From Brevundimonas sp. (GTDB lineage Bacteria; Pseudomonadota; Alphaproteobacteria; Caulobacterales; Caulobacteraceae), in contig NZ_JACESB010000014.1 in assembly GCF_013912005.1 (NCBI RefSeq), positions 1-64,000 on the forward strand: a DNA stretch of 64,000 nucleotides, in the 5' to 3' direction. A model generated the notes under the pieces. The model saw nothing but the letters and a program-made list of their open reading frames with translations, had not been told where the DNA came from and searched no databases. Of the stretch, positions 8,792-16,162 are shown one piece after another (the first letter of the stretch is position 1; every line of letters starts with the position of its first letter). A program made the translations under genes and the position numbers.

Positions 8792-9616
8792 ATGTACGAG
8801 ACTCCCGAACTGGACACCGACCACTTCGTCCGCACCCATGAGATCCGCGTCCACCAGGACGAGGAGGCCTGGGAGGGGATGCGCGCGGCCGGGAATCTGG
8901 TCGCCCGGGCGCTCGACATGATCACCGAATACGTCCGGCCCGGCGTCACCACGGGCGAGATCGACGACCGCATCCGTGAGTTCACCCTCGACCACGGCGG
9001 CCTTCCCGCCTGCCTCGGCTACAAGGGCTACGAGAAGACCGTCTGCACCTCGATCAACCACGTCGTCTGCCACGGCATCCCCGGCGACAAGGTTCTCAAG
9101 GACGGCGACATCGTCAACATCGACCACACCGTCATCGTCGACGGCTGGCACGGCGACTCCAGCCGCATGTACGCGGTCGGCGAGGTCAACGCGCGCGCCC
9201 GCAAGCTGATCGACGTGACCTACGACTCCCTGGCCGCCGGCCTGGCCGTGATCCGCCCGGGCGCGACCTTCGGCGACATCGGCTACGCCATCCAGCAGGT
9301 GGTCGAGGCCAACCGCATGTCGGTCGTCCGCGACTTCTGCGGCCACGGCATCGGCCGGATCTTCCACGACAGCCCCAACGTGCTGCACTACGGCCGCCGC
9401 GGCGAGGGCGCGACCCTGAAGAAGGGCATGTTCTTCACCGTCGAGCCGATGGTGAACCTCGGCAAGCCGCACGTGAAGGTGCTGTCCGACGGCTGGACCG
9501 CCGTCACCCGCGACAAGTCCCTGTCGTCCCAGTGCGAACACACCATCGGCGTCACCGACGATGGTTGCGAACTGTTCACCGCCAGCCCCGCCGGGCTCTT
9601 CCGCCCGAAGTTCTGA
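8792..9616 (+). CDS. map: Methionine aminopeptidase, type I
   Basis: A 274-residue cytoplasmic enzyme that removes the initiator methionine from nascent proteins. The pita-bread metal ligands are D111, D122, H185, E218 and E249, with the substrate histidine H94 in INHVVCHGIPG. GHGIGRIFHDSPNVLHYG and FTVEPMVN are conserved. The N terminus is about 15-20 residues longer than the E. coli enzyme, as is common in alphaproteobacteria. It lies 18 bp after sfsA and 62 bp before radC, so the three likely share a transcript. Confidence 0.97.
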   Translation: MYETPELDTDHFVRTHEIRVHQDEEAWEGMRAAGNLVARALDMITEYVRPGVTTGEIDDRIREFTLDHGGLPACLGYKGYEKTVCTSINHVVCHGIPGDKVLKDGDIVNIDHTVIVDGWHGDSSRMYAVGEVNARARKLIDVTYDSLAAGLAVIRPGATFGDIGYAIQQVVEANRMSVVRDFCGHGIGRIFHDSPNVLHYGRRGEGATLKKGMFFTVEPMVNLGKPHVKVLSDGWTAVTRDKSLSSQCEHTIGVTDDGCELFTASPAGLFRPKF

Positions 9617-9678
9617 CGCCACTGGACGTTCACCGTCTGTTCTGACATCGTGCCGCTCCGGTTGAACCGGAGGCCGCC

Positions 9679-10452
9679 ATGTCCTCAGTGCTGCCGTTTC
9701 CTGTGCCGGACCGTCCGGCCCCGTCGCCCGCAGCGAAGCCGCGGCGCTCCGGGGCGACCGGCGCCGGAGGGCATCGGGAGCGCCTCCGCCAGCGCGCCCG
9801 TTCCGCCGGCCTCCACCACCTGCCCGACTACGAGCTCCTCGAGCTGTTCCTGTTCCGCAGCCAGCCGCAGGGCGACGTCAAGCCGGTCGCCAAGGCCCTG
9901 CTGGCCCGCTTCGGCTCGCTGGCCGCCGTGCTCGCCGCACCGGTCGAGGACCTGATGACCGTCCGGACCGAGGACGCCCGCGGCCGCGTGCGGGGCGTCG
10001 GCGTCGAGACCGCCCTGGATCTCGCCGCCCTGCACGAGGTCGCCCGCCGGGTGCTGCGCGAGGAGGCGGCCAACCGGCCGGTCATCGCCTCGTGGACCGC
10101 GCTGGTCGCCTACGTCCGCGTCGCCCTCCAGCACGAGCCGCGCGAACAGTTCCGGGTCCTGTTCCTCGACAACCACAACAAGCTGATCCTCGACGAGGTG
10201 CAAAATCGCGGCACCGTCGACCATGCGCCGGTCTATCCGCGTGAGGTGGTCCGCCGCGCCCTCGAGCTCTCGGCCAAGAACCTGATCATCGTCCACAATC
10301 ATCCGTCGGGCGATCCCACGCCCTCCCGCGCCGACATCCAGATGACCCGTCAGGTCATCGACGCCGCCCGGGCCCTGGAGATCGCCGTCCACGACCACTT
10401 GGTCGTCGGCCGCGAGGGGGTGGCCAGCTTCCGGCAGCTGGGGCTGATGTAG
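9679..10452 (+). CDS. radC: RadC family JAB-domain protein
   Basis: A 257-residue protein with an N-terminal helix-hairpin-helix-like region (DYELLELFLF near 48-58, then VAKALLARFGSLAAVLAAP) and a C-terminal JAB metalloprotease-like domain. The JAMM motif is H206-N-H208-PSGDPTPSRA-D219. EVQNRGTVDHAPVYPREV is the family signature. The cellular role is unclear; a DNA-repair function was proposed and disputed. The first 35 residues are a Pro/Arg-rich low-complexity extension. It is in line with sfsA and map. Confidence 0.95.
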   Translation: MSSVLPFPVPDRPAPSPAAKPRRSGATGAGGHRERLRQRARSAGLHHLPDYELLELFLFRSQPQGDVKPVAKALLARFGSLAAVLAAPVEDLMTVRTEDARGRVRGVGVETALDLAALHEVARRVLREEAANRPVIASWTALVAYVRVALQHEPREQFRVLFLDNHNKLILDEVQNRGTVDHAPVYPREVVRRALELSAKNLIIVHNHPSGDPTPSRADIQMTRQVIDAARALEIAVHDHLVVGREGVASFRQLGLM

Positions 10453-10548
10453 ACGGGGCCGCCGGCCGGTTCCGCGGGTGCGACGCTGGCCCGGCGGCGC
10501 CACGATGGCCGCGAAGCTGTGGATGCCGTAGGAGGTGTTTTCCCACGA

Positions 10549-11925
10549 ATGCGGCGGCCCTGTCCGATGAATGCGATCCCTCCCCGCGAGACCGGCGAAA
10601 AGGGCATGTCCAGCGAGCGCCTCGGCCGCATCGTCGAGGAAGCCGCCAGCGAGGTCTACATCTTCTCCGCGACCGATTTCCGGTTCCGCCTCGTCAACAG
10701 GGGCGCGCGGGAGAACCTCGGGTACTCCATGGCCGAGCTCGCAGGGCTCACCCCCTGGGACCTGAAGCCCACTGTTCTCCGGGACGCCTTCATCGACATG
10801 GTCGGGCCCCTTCTGCGCGGCGAGGTGGGGCGGCTCGACTTCGAAACCGTGCACCGGCGCAAGGACGGAACGGACTACGACGTCGCGGTCAAGCTCCAGG
10901 TCTTTGACGAGGACGGCGACCGCGTCTTCTTCGCCGCCATCCAGGACATCACCGCCCGACGCAAGGTGGAGACCGACCTCCGGCAGGTGTCGATGCGGCT
11001 GGACGCCATCCTCGCGAACACCACCATGGCCGTCTTCCTCATGGATGAGCGGCAGCATTGCGTCTTCATGAACAAGGCGGCCGAGGACCTCACCGGCTAC
11101 GCCTTCGAGGAGGTGACGGGTCGTCCCCTCCACGACGTCATCCACCACACCTACCCGGACGGGTCGCCCTTCCCGGTCTCGGAGTGCGCCATCGACCGCG
11201 CCTTCCCCGACAATGCGAACACGCGGGGAGAGGAGGTGTTTGTGCACAAGGACGGCTCCTTCTACCCGGTCGCCTTCACCGCCAGTCCCGTCCAGGACCA
11301 TCAGGCCAAGGTGGTGGGAACCATCATCGAGGTGCGCGACATCAGCGAGGCGAAGCGGATCGAGGAGGCCCGCGATCTGCTGATGCGGGAGGTGGACCAC
11401 CGGGCGCGGAACGTTCTGGCCGTGGTGCACTCGCTCACCCGGCTCACCCACGCGAACGACCTGGAGTCCTACAAGGAGGCCCTCGCCGGCCGGATCAACG
11501 CCCTGGCGCGGGCCCAGACCTCTCTCGCCAACCGGCGCTGGGAGGACGGCCGGCTCGAGGACGTGGTTCGCGAAGAGCTGGAAGCGCTCTGCCCGCGCGA
11601 CCGGATCGACGTCGAGGGGCCGGAGGTGTCGCTCTCGCCGGAGCAGGTTCAACCCCTGAGCCTGCTGCTCCACGAACTCGCCACCAACGCCAACAAGTAC
11701 GGGGCCTGCAGTCGCGACAACGGCCGGGTCTCCGTCCGCTGGGCGAGAGACGGGGGCCAGGTGAGACTGACGTGGCGCGAGACCGGCGGCCCGTCGGTAT
11801 CCGCACCGCTCCGGGAGGGCTTCGGTTCCGTCCTGAAGAGCAGCGTTGTCCGTCAGATCAACGGCGTCATGTCCCGGCATTGGGAACCGTCGGGACTGGT
11901 CGTGGACGTTACCTTTCCGTTGTGA
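10549..11925 (+). CDS. PAS-containing HWE-family sensor histidine kinase
   Basis: A 458-residue cytoplasmic kinase. Two PAS domains span about 20-145 (TDFRFRLVNRGARENLGYS) and 150-270 (ERQHCVFMNKAAEDLTGYAFEEVTG). The phosphoacceptor is H284 in EVDHRARNVLAVV. The HWE ATPase follows with HELATNANKYGA and the Trp-X-Glu motif WRETGGP. No transmembrane segment is seen. The start at 10549 (ATG) is preceded by GGAGG at 10531-10535; an ATG at 10567 or a GTG at 10519 are alternatives. No response regulator is adjacent. PAS/HWE proteins often sense light or redox state; no chromophore cysteine motif such as the LOV NCRFLQ is visible. Confidence 0.9.
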   Translation: MRRPCPMNAIPPRETGEKGMSSERLGRIVEEAASEVYIFSATDFRFRLVNRGARENLGYSMAELAGLTPWDLKPTVLRDAFIDMVGPLLRGEVGRLDFETVHRRKDGTDYDVAVKLQVFDEDGDRVFFAAIQDITARRKVETDLRQVSMRLDAILANTTMAVFLMDERQHCVFMNKAAEDLTGYAFEEVTGRPLHDVIHHTYPDGSPFPVSECAIDRAFPDNANTRGEEVFVHKDGSFYPVAFTASPVQDHQAKVVGTIIEVRDISEAKRIEEARDLLMREVDHRARNVLAVVHSLTRLTHANDLESYKEALAGRINALARAQTSLANRRWEDGRLEDVVREELEALCPRDRIDVEGPEVSLSPEQVQPLSLLLHELATNANKYGACSRDNGRVSVRWARDGGQVRLTWRETGGPSVSAPLREGFGSVLKSSVVRQINGVMSRHWEPSGLVVDVTFPL

Positions 11926-11976
11926 ACGATGCGCGCAGACTGGGCGCACCGAAAGCCAGAGCGATCCGCCGTCGAC

Positions 11977-12504
11977 ATGACGATCACGACCACCACCCTG
12001 ATCACCGAACGCCTCACGCTCACGCCCGCCCAGGTTTCCGACCTCGACGATCTGGTGGAGCTCTGGGGCGACCCCGCCTTCGCCACCGCCATCTTCCCCG
12101 CCGCCCTGACGGCGGAGGATGTCTGGTTCCGGCTGCTGCGCGACATCGGCCACTGGGAGGCGCTCGGCTACGGCAACTGGTCGATCCGGGAGACCGCGAC
12201 CGGCGACTACGTCGGCAGCGTCGGCGTGCTCGACTACCGTCGCCTGCTCGACCCTCCGTTCGACGCGCCCGAGCTGGGCTGGGGCGTCGCCCCGCGCTTC
12301 CAGGGCCGGGGCCTCGCCTTCGAGGCGCTGTCGGCGGCGCTGGCGTGGTGCGACGAGACGCTGAACGCGCCGCGCACGGTCTGCATGATCTCGCCGGACA
12401 ACGCCCCTTCCCTGGCGCTCGCCGCCCGCGCCGGCTATGCGCCCTACGCCGAAACGACCTACAAGGGCGGACCGGTCCGGCTGCTGGAACGTCGCGCGGC
12501 GTAG
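11977..12504 (+). CDS. GNAT family N-acetyltransferase (RimJ/RimL-like)
   Basis: A 175-residue acetyltransferase. It starts TTLITERLTLTPAQVSD, typical of the Acetyltransf_3 subgroup. The acetyl-CoA loop region is ELGWGVAPRFQGRGLAFEA (Q/RxxGxG/A type). The end MISPDNAPSLALAARAGYAPY carries the conserved Asn and Gly-Tyr positions. The substrate (protein N terminus or small molecule) cannot be told. The ATG at 11977 is chosen because the family begins there; a start at 11929 would add 16 unrelated residues. Confidence 0.88.
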   Translation: MTITTTTLITERLTLTPAQVSDLDDLVELWGDPAFATAIFPAALTAEDVWFRLLRDIGHWEALGYGNWSIRETATGDYVGSVGVLDYRRLLDPPFDAPELGWGVAPRFQGRGLAFEALSAALAWCDETLNAPRTVCMISPDNAPSLALAARAGYAPYAETTYKGGPVRLLERRAA

Positions 12505-12557
12505 CTCGACATTAAGGTTTACGCCGCATCCTCCCGCCCATCGGAGGCCTCCTGCCC

Positions 12558-12797
12558 ATGCCCATGCCCGTCGAAGAGCTTCGCCGGTACCTGACCGAAG
12601 CCTTTCCCGGCGCCGAGATCGCCATCGAGGATCTCGCCGGCGACGGCGACCACTACCGCGCCCGCATCGTCTCGCCGGCCTTCGCCGGCCTCTCCCGGGT
12701 TCGCCAGCACCAGCTGGTCTACGCCGCCCTCAAGGGGCGGATGGGCGGAGAGCTCCATGCCCTGGCGCTCGAGACCTCGGCGCCGTCGGGAGACTGA
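12558..12797 (+). CDS. bolA: BolA/IbaG family protein
   Basis: A 79-residue BolA-fold protein. GDGDHYRARIVSPAFAGLSRVRQHQLVYAALKG is the family core (split here by the loop after IVSP), ending LHALALET. The histidine in RQHQLVY is the usual Fe-S ligand shared with monothiol glutaredoxins. BolA proteins form [2Fe-2S] heterodimers with CGFS glutaredoxins, and grxD lies 1 kb downstream in the same direction. A GGAGG precedes the start. The second methionine (12564) is an alternative start. Confidence 0.93.
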   Translation: MPMPVEELRRYLTEAFPGAEIAIEDLAGDGDHYRARIVSPAFAGLSRVRQHQLVYAALKGRMGGELHALALETSAPSGD

Positions 12798-12800
12798 TCG

Positions 12801-13724
12801 ATGCGCTACCGTCCCTACGGCTCGGCCGGCCAGGCCGTCTCGGCCCTCACCCTCAGCCTCGGCCCGCGCGACATCGCGCGCGGTCCCGAAGCCGCCCGCG
12901 AGCTGATCTATTCGGCGCTCGAGGCCGGCATCAACAGCTATCGCCTTTGTTCGGCCGACCCGGTGCTCGCCGAGGTGCTCGGCGAGGCCCTGCAGCATGT
13001 CGAGCGCAAGCTCGTCCAGGTCGCCCTCACCCTCGGGGCCGGCGACGGCCGCCGCGGCTCCGACAGGGATTTTTCGGCCGAGGGCATAACGGCCGCCATC
13101 GACCGCACGCTGCACGCGTCACGCCTGGGATGGTTCGATCTGGCCCTGCTGGACGAACCCGCGGACCATGAACTGCCGCAGTCGTCGCTCAACGCGCTGA
13201 AGGCCCTCCGCGCCACCCAGCGGGTGCGCCTGCTCGGCGTCTCCGGCGACGGGGAGGTCATGGACGCCTATGTCTCGACCGGGGCTTTCGACGTTCTCGC
13301 AACGCCGTACCACGTCAACTCGCCCTGGCAGGTCCGTCACCGGCTGCGCGTCGCCCGCGAGCAGGACATGGCCATCTTCGTCTACGGCTACTTCCCCGAA
13401 AGCCTCGACACCGCCCGCAAGGCGGCCAGCCTGCACGAGGAGAAGAAGGGCTTCTTCGGCTTCGGCCGCCCGAAGGGCCGCGCCAAGGACGATCCACTCG
13501 CCGGCGCCGGCACCTTCGCCTTCCTGCACCAGACCAACGCCTGGACCGCCGAGGCCATCTGCCTCGCCTACGCCCTGACCGATCCGTCGGTCTCCAGCGT
13601 CCTGATCGAGGCGTCCACCGTCGAACGGCTGAACACCCTCGCCCTGGTGCCGGACCGGGACATGCCGCCCGGGCTTGCGGCCCAGATCGAGATGGCCCGG
13701 ATCGCGGGCGCCCAGGCCGCCTGA
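12801..13724 (+). CDS. Aldo/keto reductase-fold protein lacking the catalytic tetrad (probable pseudoenzyme)
   Basis: A 307-residue TIM-barrel protein aligning end to end with the aldo/keto reductase family: RPYGSAGQAVSALTLSLG at the N terminus, LAEVLGEAL, WFDLALLDEPADHELP, LLGVSGD and FVYGYF. At the aligned catalytic positions the Asp of FDTA is Arg (SYRLCS), the Tyr of VYG is replaced, the Lys of IATK is lost (VQVALTLG) and the His of LHRP is Asp (LLDEP). An inserted KKGFFGFGRPKG loop lies near 214-227. It starts 3 bp after bolA and precedes grxD, so a role in Fe-S or redox control is possible but is inference. It is unlikely to be a normal reductase. Confidence 0.75.
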   Translation: MRYRPYGSAGQAVSALTLSLGPRDIARGPEAARELIYSALEAGINSYRLCSADPVLAEVLGEALQHVERKLVQVALTLGAGDGRRGSDRDFSAEGITAAIDRTLHASRLGWFDLALLDEPADHELPQSSLNALKALRATQRVRLLGVSGDGEVMDAYVSTGAFDVLATPYHVNSPWQVRHRLRVAREQDMAIFVYGYFPESLDTARKAASLHEEKKGFFGFGRPKGRAKDDPLAGAGTFAFLHQTNAWTAEAICLAYALTDPSVSSVLIEASTVERLNTLALVPDRDMPPGLAAQIEMARIAGAQAA

Positions 13725-13778
13725 GGGGCCTGGCCGGGGACCTGCGCCCTTGACCCTGCCCGCCGCCGCTCCTAGCTG

Positions 13779-13800
13779 ACGGCCTTCACCGAAAGGCCGT
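13779..13800 (+). promoter_or_regulatory. Hairpin in the grxD leader
   Basis: An 8-bp stem ACGGCCTT / AAGGCCGT with a 6-base loop ends 4 bases before the grxD GTG start. The right arm overlaps the only purine-rich (AAAGG) stretch that could serve as ribosome-binding site. It could limit grxD translation or be the terminator of the preceding operon. Confidence 0.35.
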
Positions 13801-13804
13801 TCCT

Positions 13805-14161
13805 GTGACCGATCCCGCCGTCGCCGACCCCGTCCACGCCTTCATCGCCGACGCCGTGAAGACCCACGACGTCGTCCTGTTCATGAAGGGGACGCCCGAT
13901 TCCCCGCGCTGCGGCTTCTCCTCGCTGGCGGTGCAGATCCTCGACCACATCGGCGCGCCCTTCGTCGGCGTCGACGTGCTTCAGGACGAGGCCCTGCGCG
14001 AAGGCATCAAGACCTTCACCGACTGGCCGACCATTCCGCAGCTGTACGTGAAGGGCGAGTTCGTCGGCGGCTCGGACATCGTGCGCGAGATGTTCAACGC
14101 CGGCGAACTGCAGACGCTGATGGCCGACAAGGGCGTGCCCCTGGGCGGCGCCGAGGCCTGA
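13805..14161 (+). CDS. grxD: Monothiol glutaredoxin, CGFS type
   Basis: A 118-residue glutaredoxin. The active site is CGFS at 36-39 (MKGTPDSPRCGFSS). WPTIPQLYVKGEFVGGSDIV and the TVP-type cis-proline (PTIP) bind glutathione. Proteins of this type carry and deliver [2Fe-2S] clusters and partner with BolA. GTG start. A hairpin sits in the leader. The thioesterase gene overlaps its stop by one base, so the two are coupled. Confidence 0.96.
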   Translation: MTDPAVADPVHAFIADAVKTHDVVLFMKGTPDSPRCGFSSLAVQILDHIGAPFVGVDVLQDEALREGIKTFTDWPTIPQLYVKGEFVGGSDIVREMFNAGELQTLMADKGVPLGGAEA

Positions 14162-14589
14162 TGGCGCGGCCGCATCTGGAGCCGCGACCGGACCGCGAGA
14201 TCTTCGAGCTGCCGCTCGAGGTCCGGCCCGAGCACATCGACGAGAACGGCCACGTCAACAACGTCGTCTACGTCGGCTGGCTGCAGGACGCCGGCACGGC
14301 CCACTGGAACGCCCGCTTCGGCCCCGAGGCGCGGGCGAAATGGTCCTGGGTGGGGACCCGGCACGAGATCGACTATTTCCGGCCGCTGATGCCGGACGCC
14401 CAGGGCGTGAAGGCCCGCACCTGGGTGGGCGATCCGCAGGGTCCGCGCTTCAATCGCTACGTCCGCATCGAGGACGGCGAGGGCCGGCTCTGCGCCCAGG
14501 GCGTCACGGAATGGGTGCTGGTCGACGCCGCGACCATGCGGCCGCACCGCATCCCGGCCGACATCCTCCCGGCCTTCGAGCGGCGCTGA
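14161..14589 (+). CDS. Acyl-CoA thioesterase, 4HBT/hot-dog family
   Basis: A 142-residue single hot-dog domain. VRPEHIDENGHVNNVVYVGWLQDAG is the 4HBT signature (taken in two parts, the core is HIDENGHVNN with the catalytic Asp); RHEIDYFRPL follows. It most resembles the YbgC/FadM type that hydrolyses small or medium acyl-CoAs. The start ATG shares its A with the grxD stop TGA. Substrate unknown. Confidence 0.85.
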   Translation: MARPHLEPRPDREIFELPLEVRPEHIDENGHVNNVVYVGWLQDAGTAHWNARFGPEARAKWSWVGTRHEIDYFRPLMPDAQGVKARTWVGDPQGPRFNRYVRIEDGEGRLCAQGVTEWVLVDAATMRPHRIPADILPAFERR

Positions 14590-14598
14590 GGCCGTTCA

Positions 14599-14618
14599 GG
14601 GGCGGCGATCGCCGCCCC
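14599..14618. terminator. Palindromic bidirectional terminator
   Basis: A perfect 20-base palindrome (GGGGCGGCGA and its complement) lies between the convergent ends of the thioesterase gene and the small lipoprotein gene. There is no clear T run, so efficiency is uncertain. Confidence 0.6.
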
Positions 14619-14625
14619 CTGCGGA

Positions 14626-14748
14626 TCAGTCCGCCGCCTCGGCGGGCGCCTGGTGGATGACCCGGGTGGTCGGCTTTTCGCTGGCGATGACGATGCAGCC
14701 GGAGAGAAGCGGCGCCGCGATGACGATCGCGAGTGCGAGACGGAGCAT
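14626..14748 (-). CDS. Small predicted lipoprotein (40 aa)
   Basis: Translation on the minus strand gives a 40-residue protein starting MLRLALAIVIAAPLLSGC. That is a short signal peptide with lipobox LLSGC (C18). The mature part is only 23 residues (CIVIASEKPTTRVIHQ...). GAGG lies just before the ATG and a strong terminator follows the stop. The signal peptide and context make it credible despite its size. Small lipoproteins of the entericidin kind look like this, but no family assignment is made. Confidence 0.6.
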   Translation of the reverse strand: MLRLALAIVIAAPLLSGCIVIASEKPTTRVIHQAPAEAAD

Positions 14749-14852
14749 GGAGGCCTCAATCGTTCGATGGTCGCTTCAGTATCGAAGCTTGGCCGCTATG
14801 TGCCGTTTCTGCGGCTGAATGGCACGTGAACAATCGGACACGCGCCGGCGCG

Positions 14853-15239
14853 TCAGGTGCGCGGCAACTGATACGGATTCTCGACCGAAAGGCGGGCGCC
14901 CGGTTCCAGTCCGAGCTCCTCGAACGACCAGCTCACCTCGACCCCCTGCGGCCGCGGATCGGTGCAAAGATCCTGCTTGATCCGGCGCAGGGTGATCACC
15001 GATCCGCTCCGCGCCCGGCGCACCACCGGGGTCAGGTCGGCCTTGTTCGTGCAGCCGTTCGAACTGACCCAGAACACCGCCTGGTCGTCGGCGATCGCCG
15101 CAGCGTGGATCGGCTCGATCTGACCGGGCAGGTCAACCGCCGCCAGCGCAGGCTCCCGGCCCAGGGCGCGGTCCAGCATCGCGCAGCCGGCGAGAACAGG
15201 CGCCAGCGCCACGGCCGCGAGCATGGTCGACGATCTCAT
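14853..15239 (-). CDS. Hypothetical lipoprotein
   Basis: A 128-residue protein with signal peptide MRSSTMLAAVALAPVLAGC; the lipobox LAGC puts the lipidated cysteine at 19. The mature part has two further cysteines (NGCTNK and DLCTDPRPQG) that may form a disulfide, and ends LSVENPYQLPRT. No known domain is recognised. The ATG at 15239 is chosen because it begins the signal peptide; the frame extends 30 codons upstream without a plausible N terminus. Confidence 0.7.
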   Translation of the reverse strand: MRSSTMLAAVALAPVLAGCAMLDRALGREPALAAVDLPGQIEPIHAAAIADDQAVFWVSSNGCTNKADLTPVVRRARSGSVITLRRIKQDLCTDPRPQGVEVSWSFEELGLEPGARLSVENPYQLPRT

Positions 15240-15331
15240 TCCGGCCTCCCTCGCCCGCCGCTTCAGAACGCCCCGATTTTGCCCTGCTTCGACCGCGAAG
15301 AAAACCGCGCCCGCCTTGCGCGGCAGCAAAA

Positions 15332-15355
15332 AGGCCCCGGATCGCTCCGGGGCCT
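15332..15355 (-). terminator. Rho-independent terminator of rpsD
   Basis: The 10-bp stem AGGCCCCGGA / TCCGGGGCCT with a 4-base loop is followed, on the minus strand, by a T run (TTTTTG). It lies 30 bp after the rpsD stop codon. Confidence 0.88.
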
Positions 15356-15384
15356 CATCACATTCGGTGTCGTAGGACCCGACC

Positions 15385-16002
15385 TTAGGACGAGTAGTAC
15401 TCGACGACCAGGTTCGGCTCCATCTTGACCGGGAACGGCACGTCGGCCAGCTCCGGCACGCGGACGTAGCGGACCGAGAAGCCGCGATCGCCGAGCTCGA
15501 GGTAGTCGGGCACGTCGCGCTCCGACGACTGCTGGGCTTCCAGCACCAGCGCCATCGAACGGCTCTTCTCCTTGACCTCGATCACCTGGCCGGGCTTCAC
15601 CCGGTAGGAGGCGATGTCCACCTTCTTGCCGTCGACGGTCACGTGGCCGTGGTTGACGAACTGGCGGGCCGCCCACGGGGTCGGCACGAACTTGGCGCGG
15701 TAGACGATGGCGTCCAGACGCGACTCCAGCAGGCCGATCAGGTTCTCCGAGCTGTTGCCCTTGCGGCGGGTCGCTTCGGCGTAGATGGCCGAGAACTGCT
15801 TCTCGGTGATGTTGGCGTAGTAGCCCTTCAGCTTCTGCTTGGCCTTCAGCTGCAGGCCGAAGTCCGAGACCTTCGACTTGCGGCGCTGGCCGTGCTGGCC
15901 GGGGCCGTAGCTGCGCTTGTTGACCGGGGACTTCGAGCGGCCCCACAGGTTTTCACCCATGGCCCGGTCGAGCTTGTACTTGGCGCTGTGGCGCTTGGAC
16001 AT
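15385..16002 (-). CDS. rpsD: 30S ribosomal protein S4
   Basis: A 205-residue ribosomal protein of normal length. It starts [21 protein letters not shown], and [11 protein letters not shown] and [16 protein letters not shown] are conserved. The S4 RNA-binding domain follows ([29 protein letters not shown]). It binds 16S rRNA early in 30S assembly. As usual in this order it stands alone, not in the alpha operon. It has its own terminator and a leader hairpin. Confidence 0.98.
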   Translation of the reverse strand: MSKRHSAKYKLDRAMGENLWGRSKSPVNKRSYGPGQHGQRRKSKVSDFGLQLKAKQKLKGYYANITEKQFSAIYAEATRRKGNSSENLIGLLESRLDAIVYRAKFVPTPWAARQFVNHGHVTVDGKKVDIASYRVKPGQVIEVKEKSRSMALVLEAQQSSERDVPDYLELGDRGFSVRYVRVPELADVPFPVKMEPNLVVEYYSS

Positions 16003-16030
16003 AAGTCACTCTCTATGTTGATGCGGCCCG

Positions 16031-16052
16031 GTCCCTCCCGGATTGGAGGGAC
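16031..16052 (-). promoter_or_regulatory. Leader hairpin upstream of rpsD
   Basis: An 8-bp perfect stem (GTCCCTCC / GGAGGGAC) with a 6-base loop lies 29-50 bases before the rpsD start codon. S4 controls its own synthesis through mRNA structures in some bacteria. Whether this hairpin is in the transcript and has such a role is not known. Confidence 0.3.
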
Positions 16053-16091
16053 GATCCCAACGGCGGTCCACGCATCGTCCGTCATGCGACG

Positions 16092-16115
16092 CGCCCCGGA
16101 CCGGGGCCCGGGGCG
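16092..16115 (-). terminator. Putative terminator of the MBL-fold gene
   Basis: An 8-bp GC stem (CGCCCCGG / CCGGGGCG) lies about 50 bp after the stop of the metallo-beta-lactamase-fold gene, before the rpsD leader. It has no T tract. Confidence 0.4.
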
Positions 16116-16162
16116 TGAAGGCGGGGCTTATCGCGTCCGGCCCCGCCGGAGTCAAGGCGCGC

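Noticed and set aside
9685-12153. An 822-codon minus-strand frame opposite radC and the HWE kinase
   Set aside because: It has no recognisable domain and lies wholly antisense to two clear genes.
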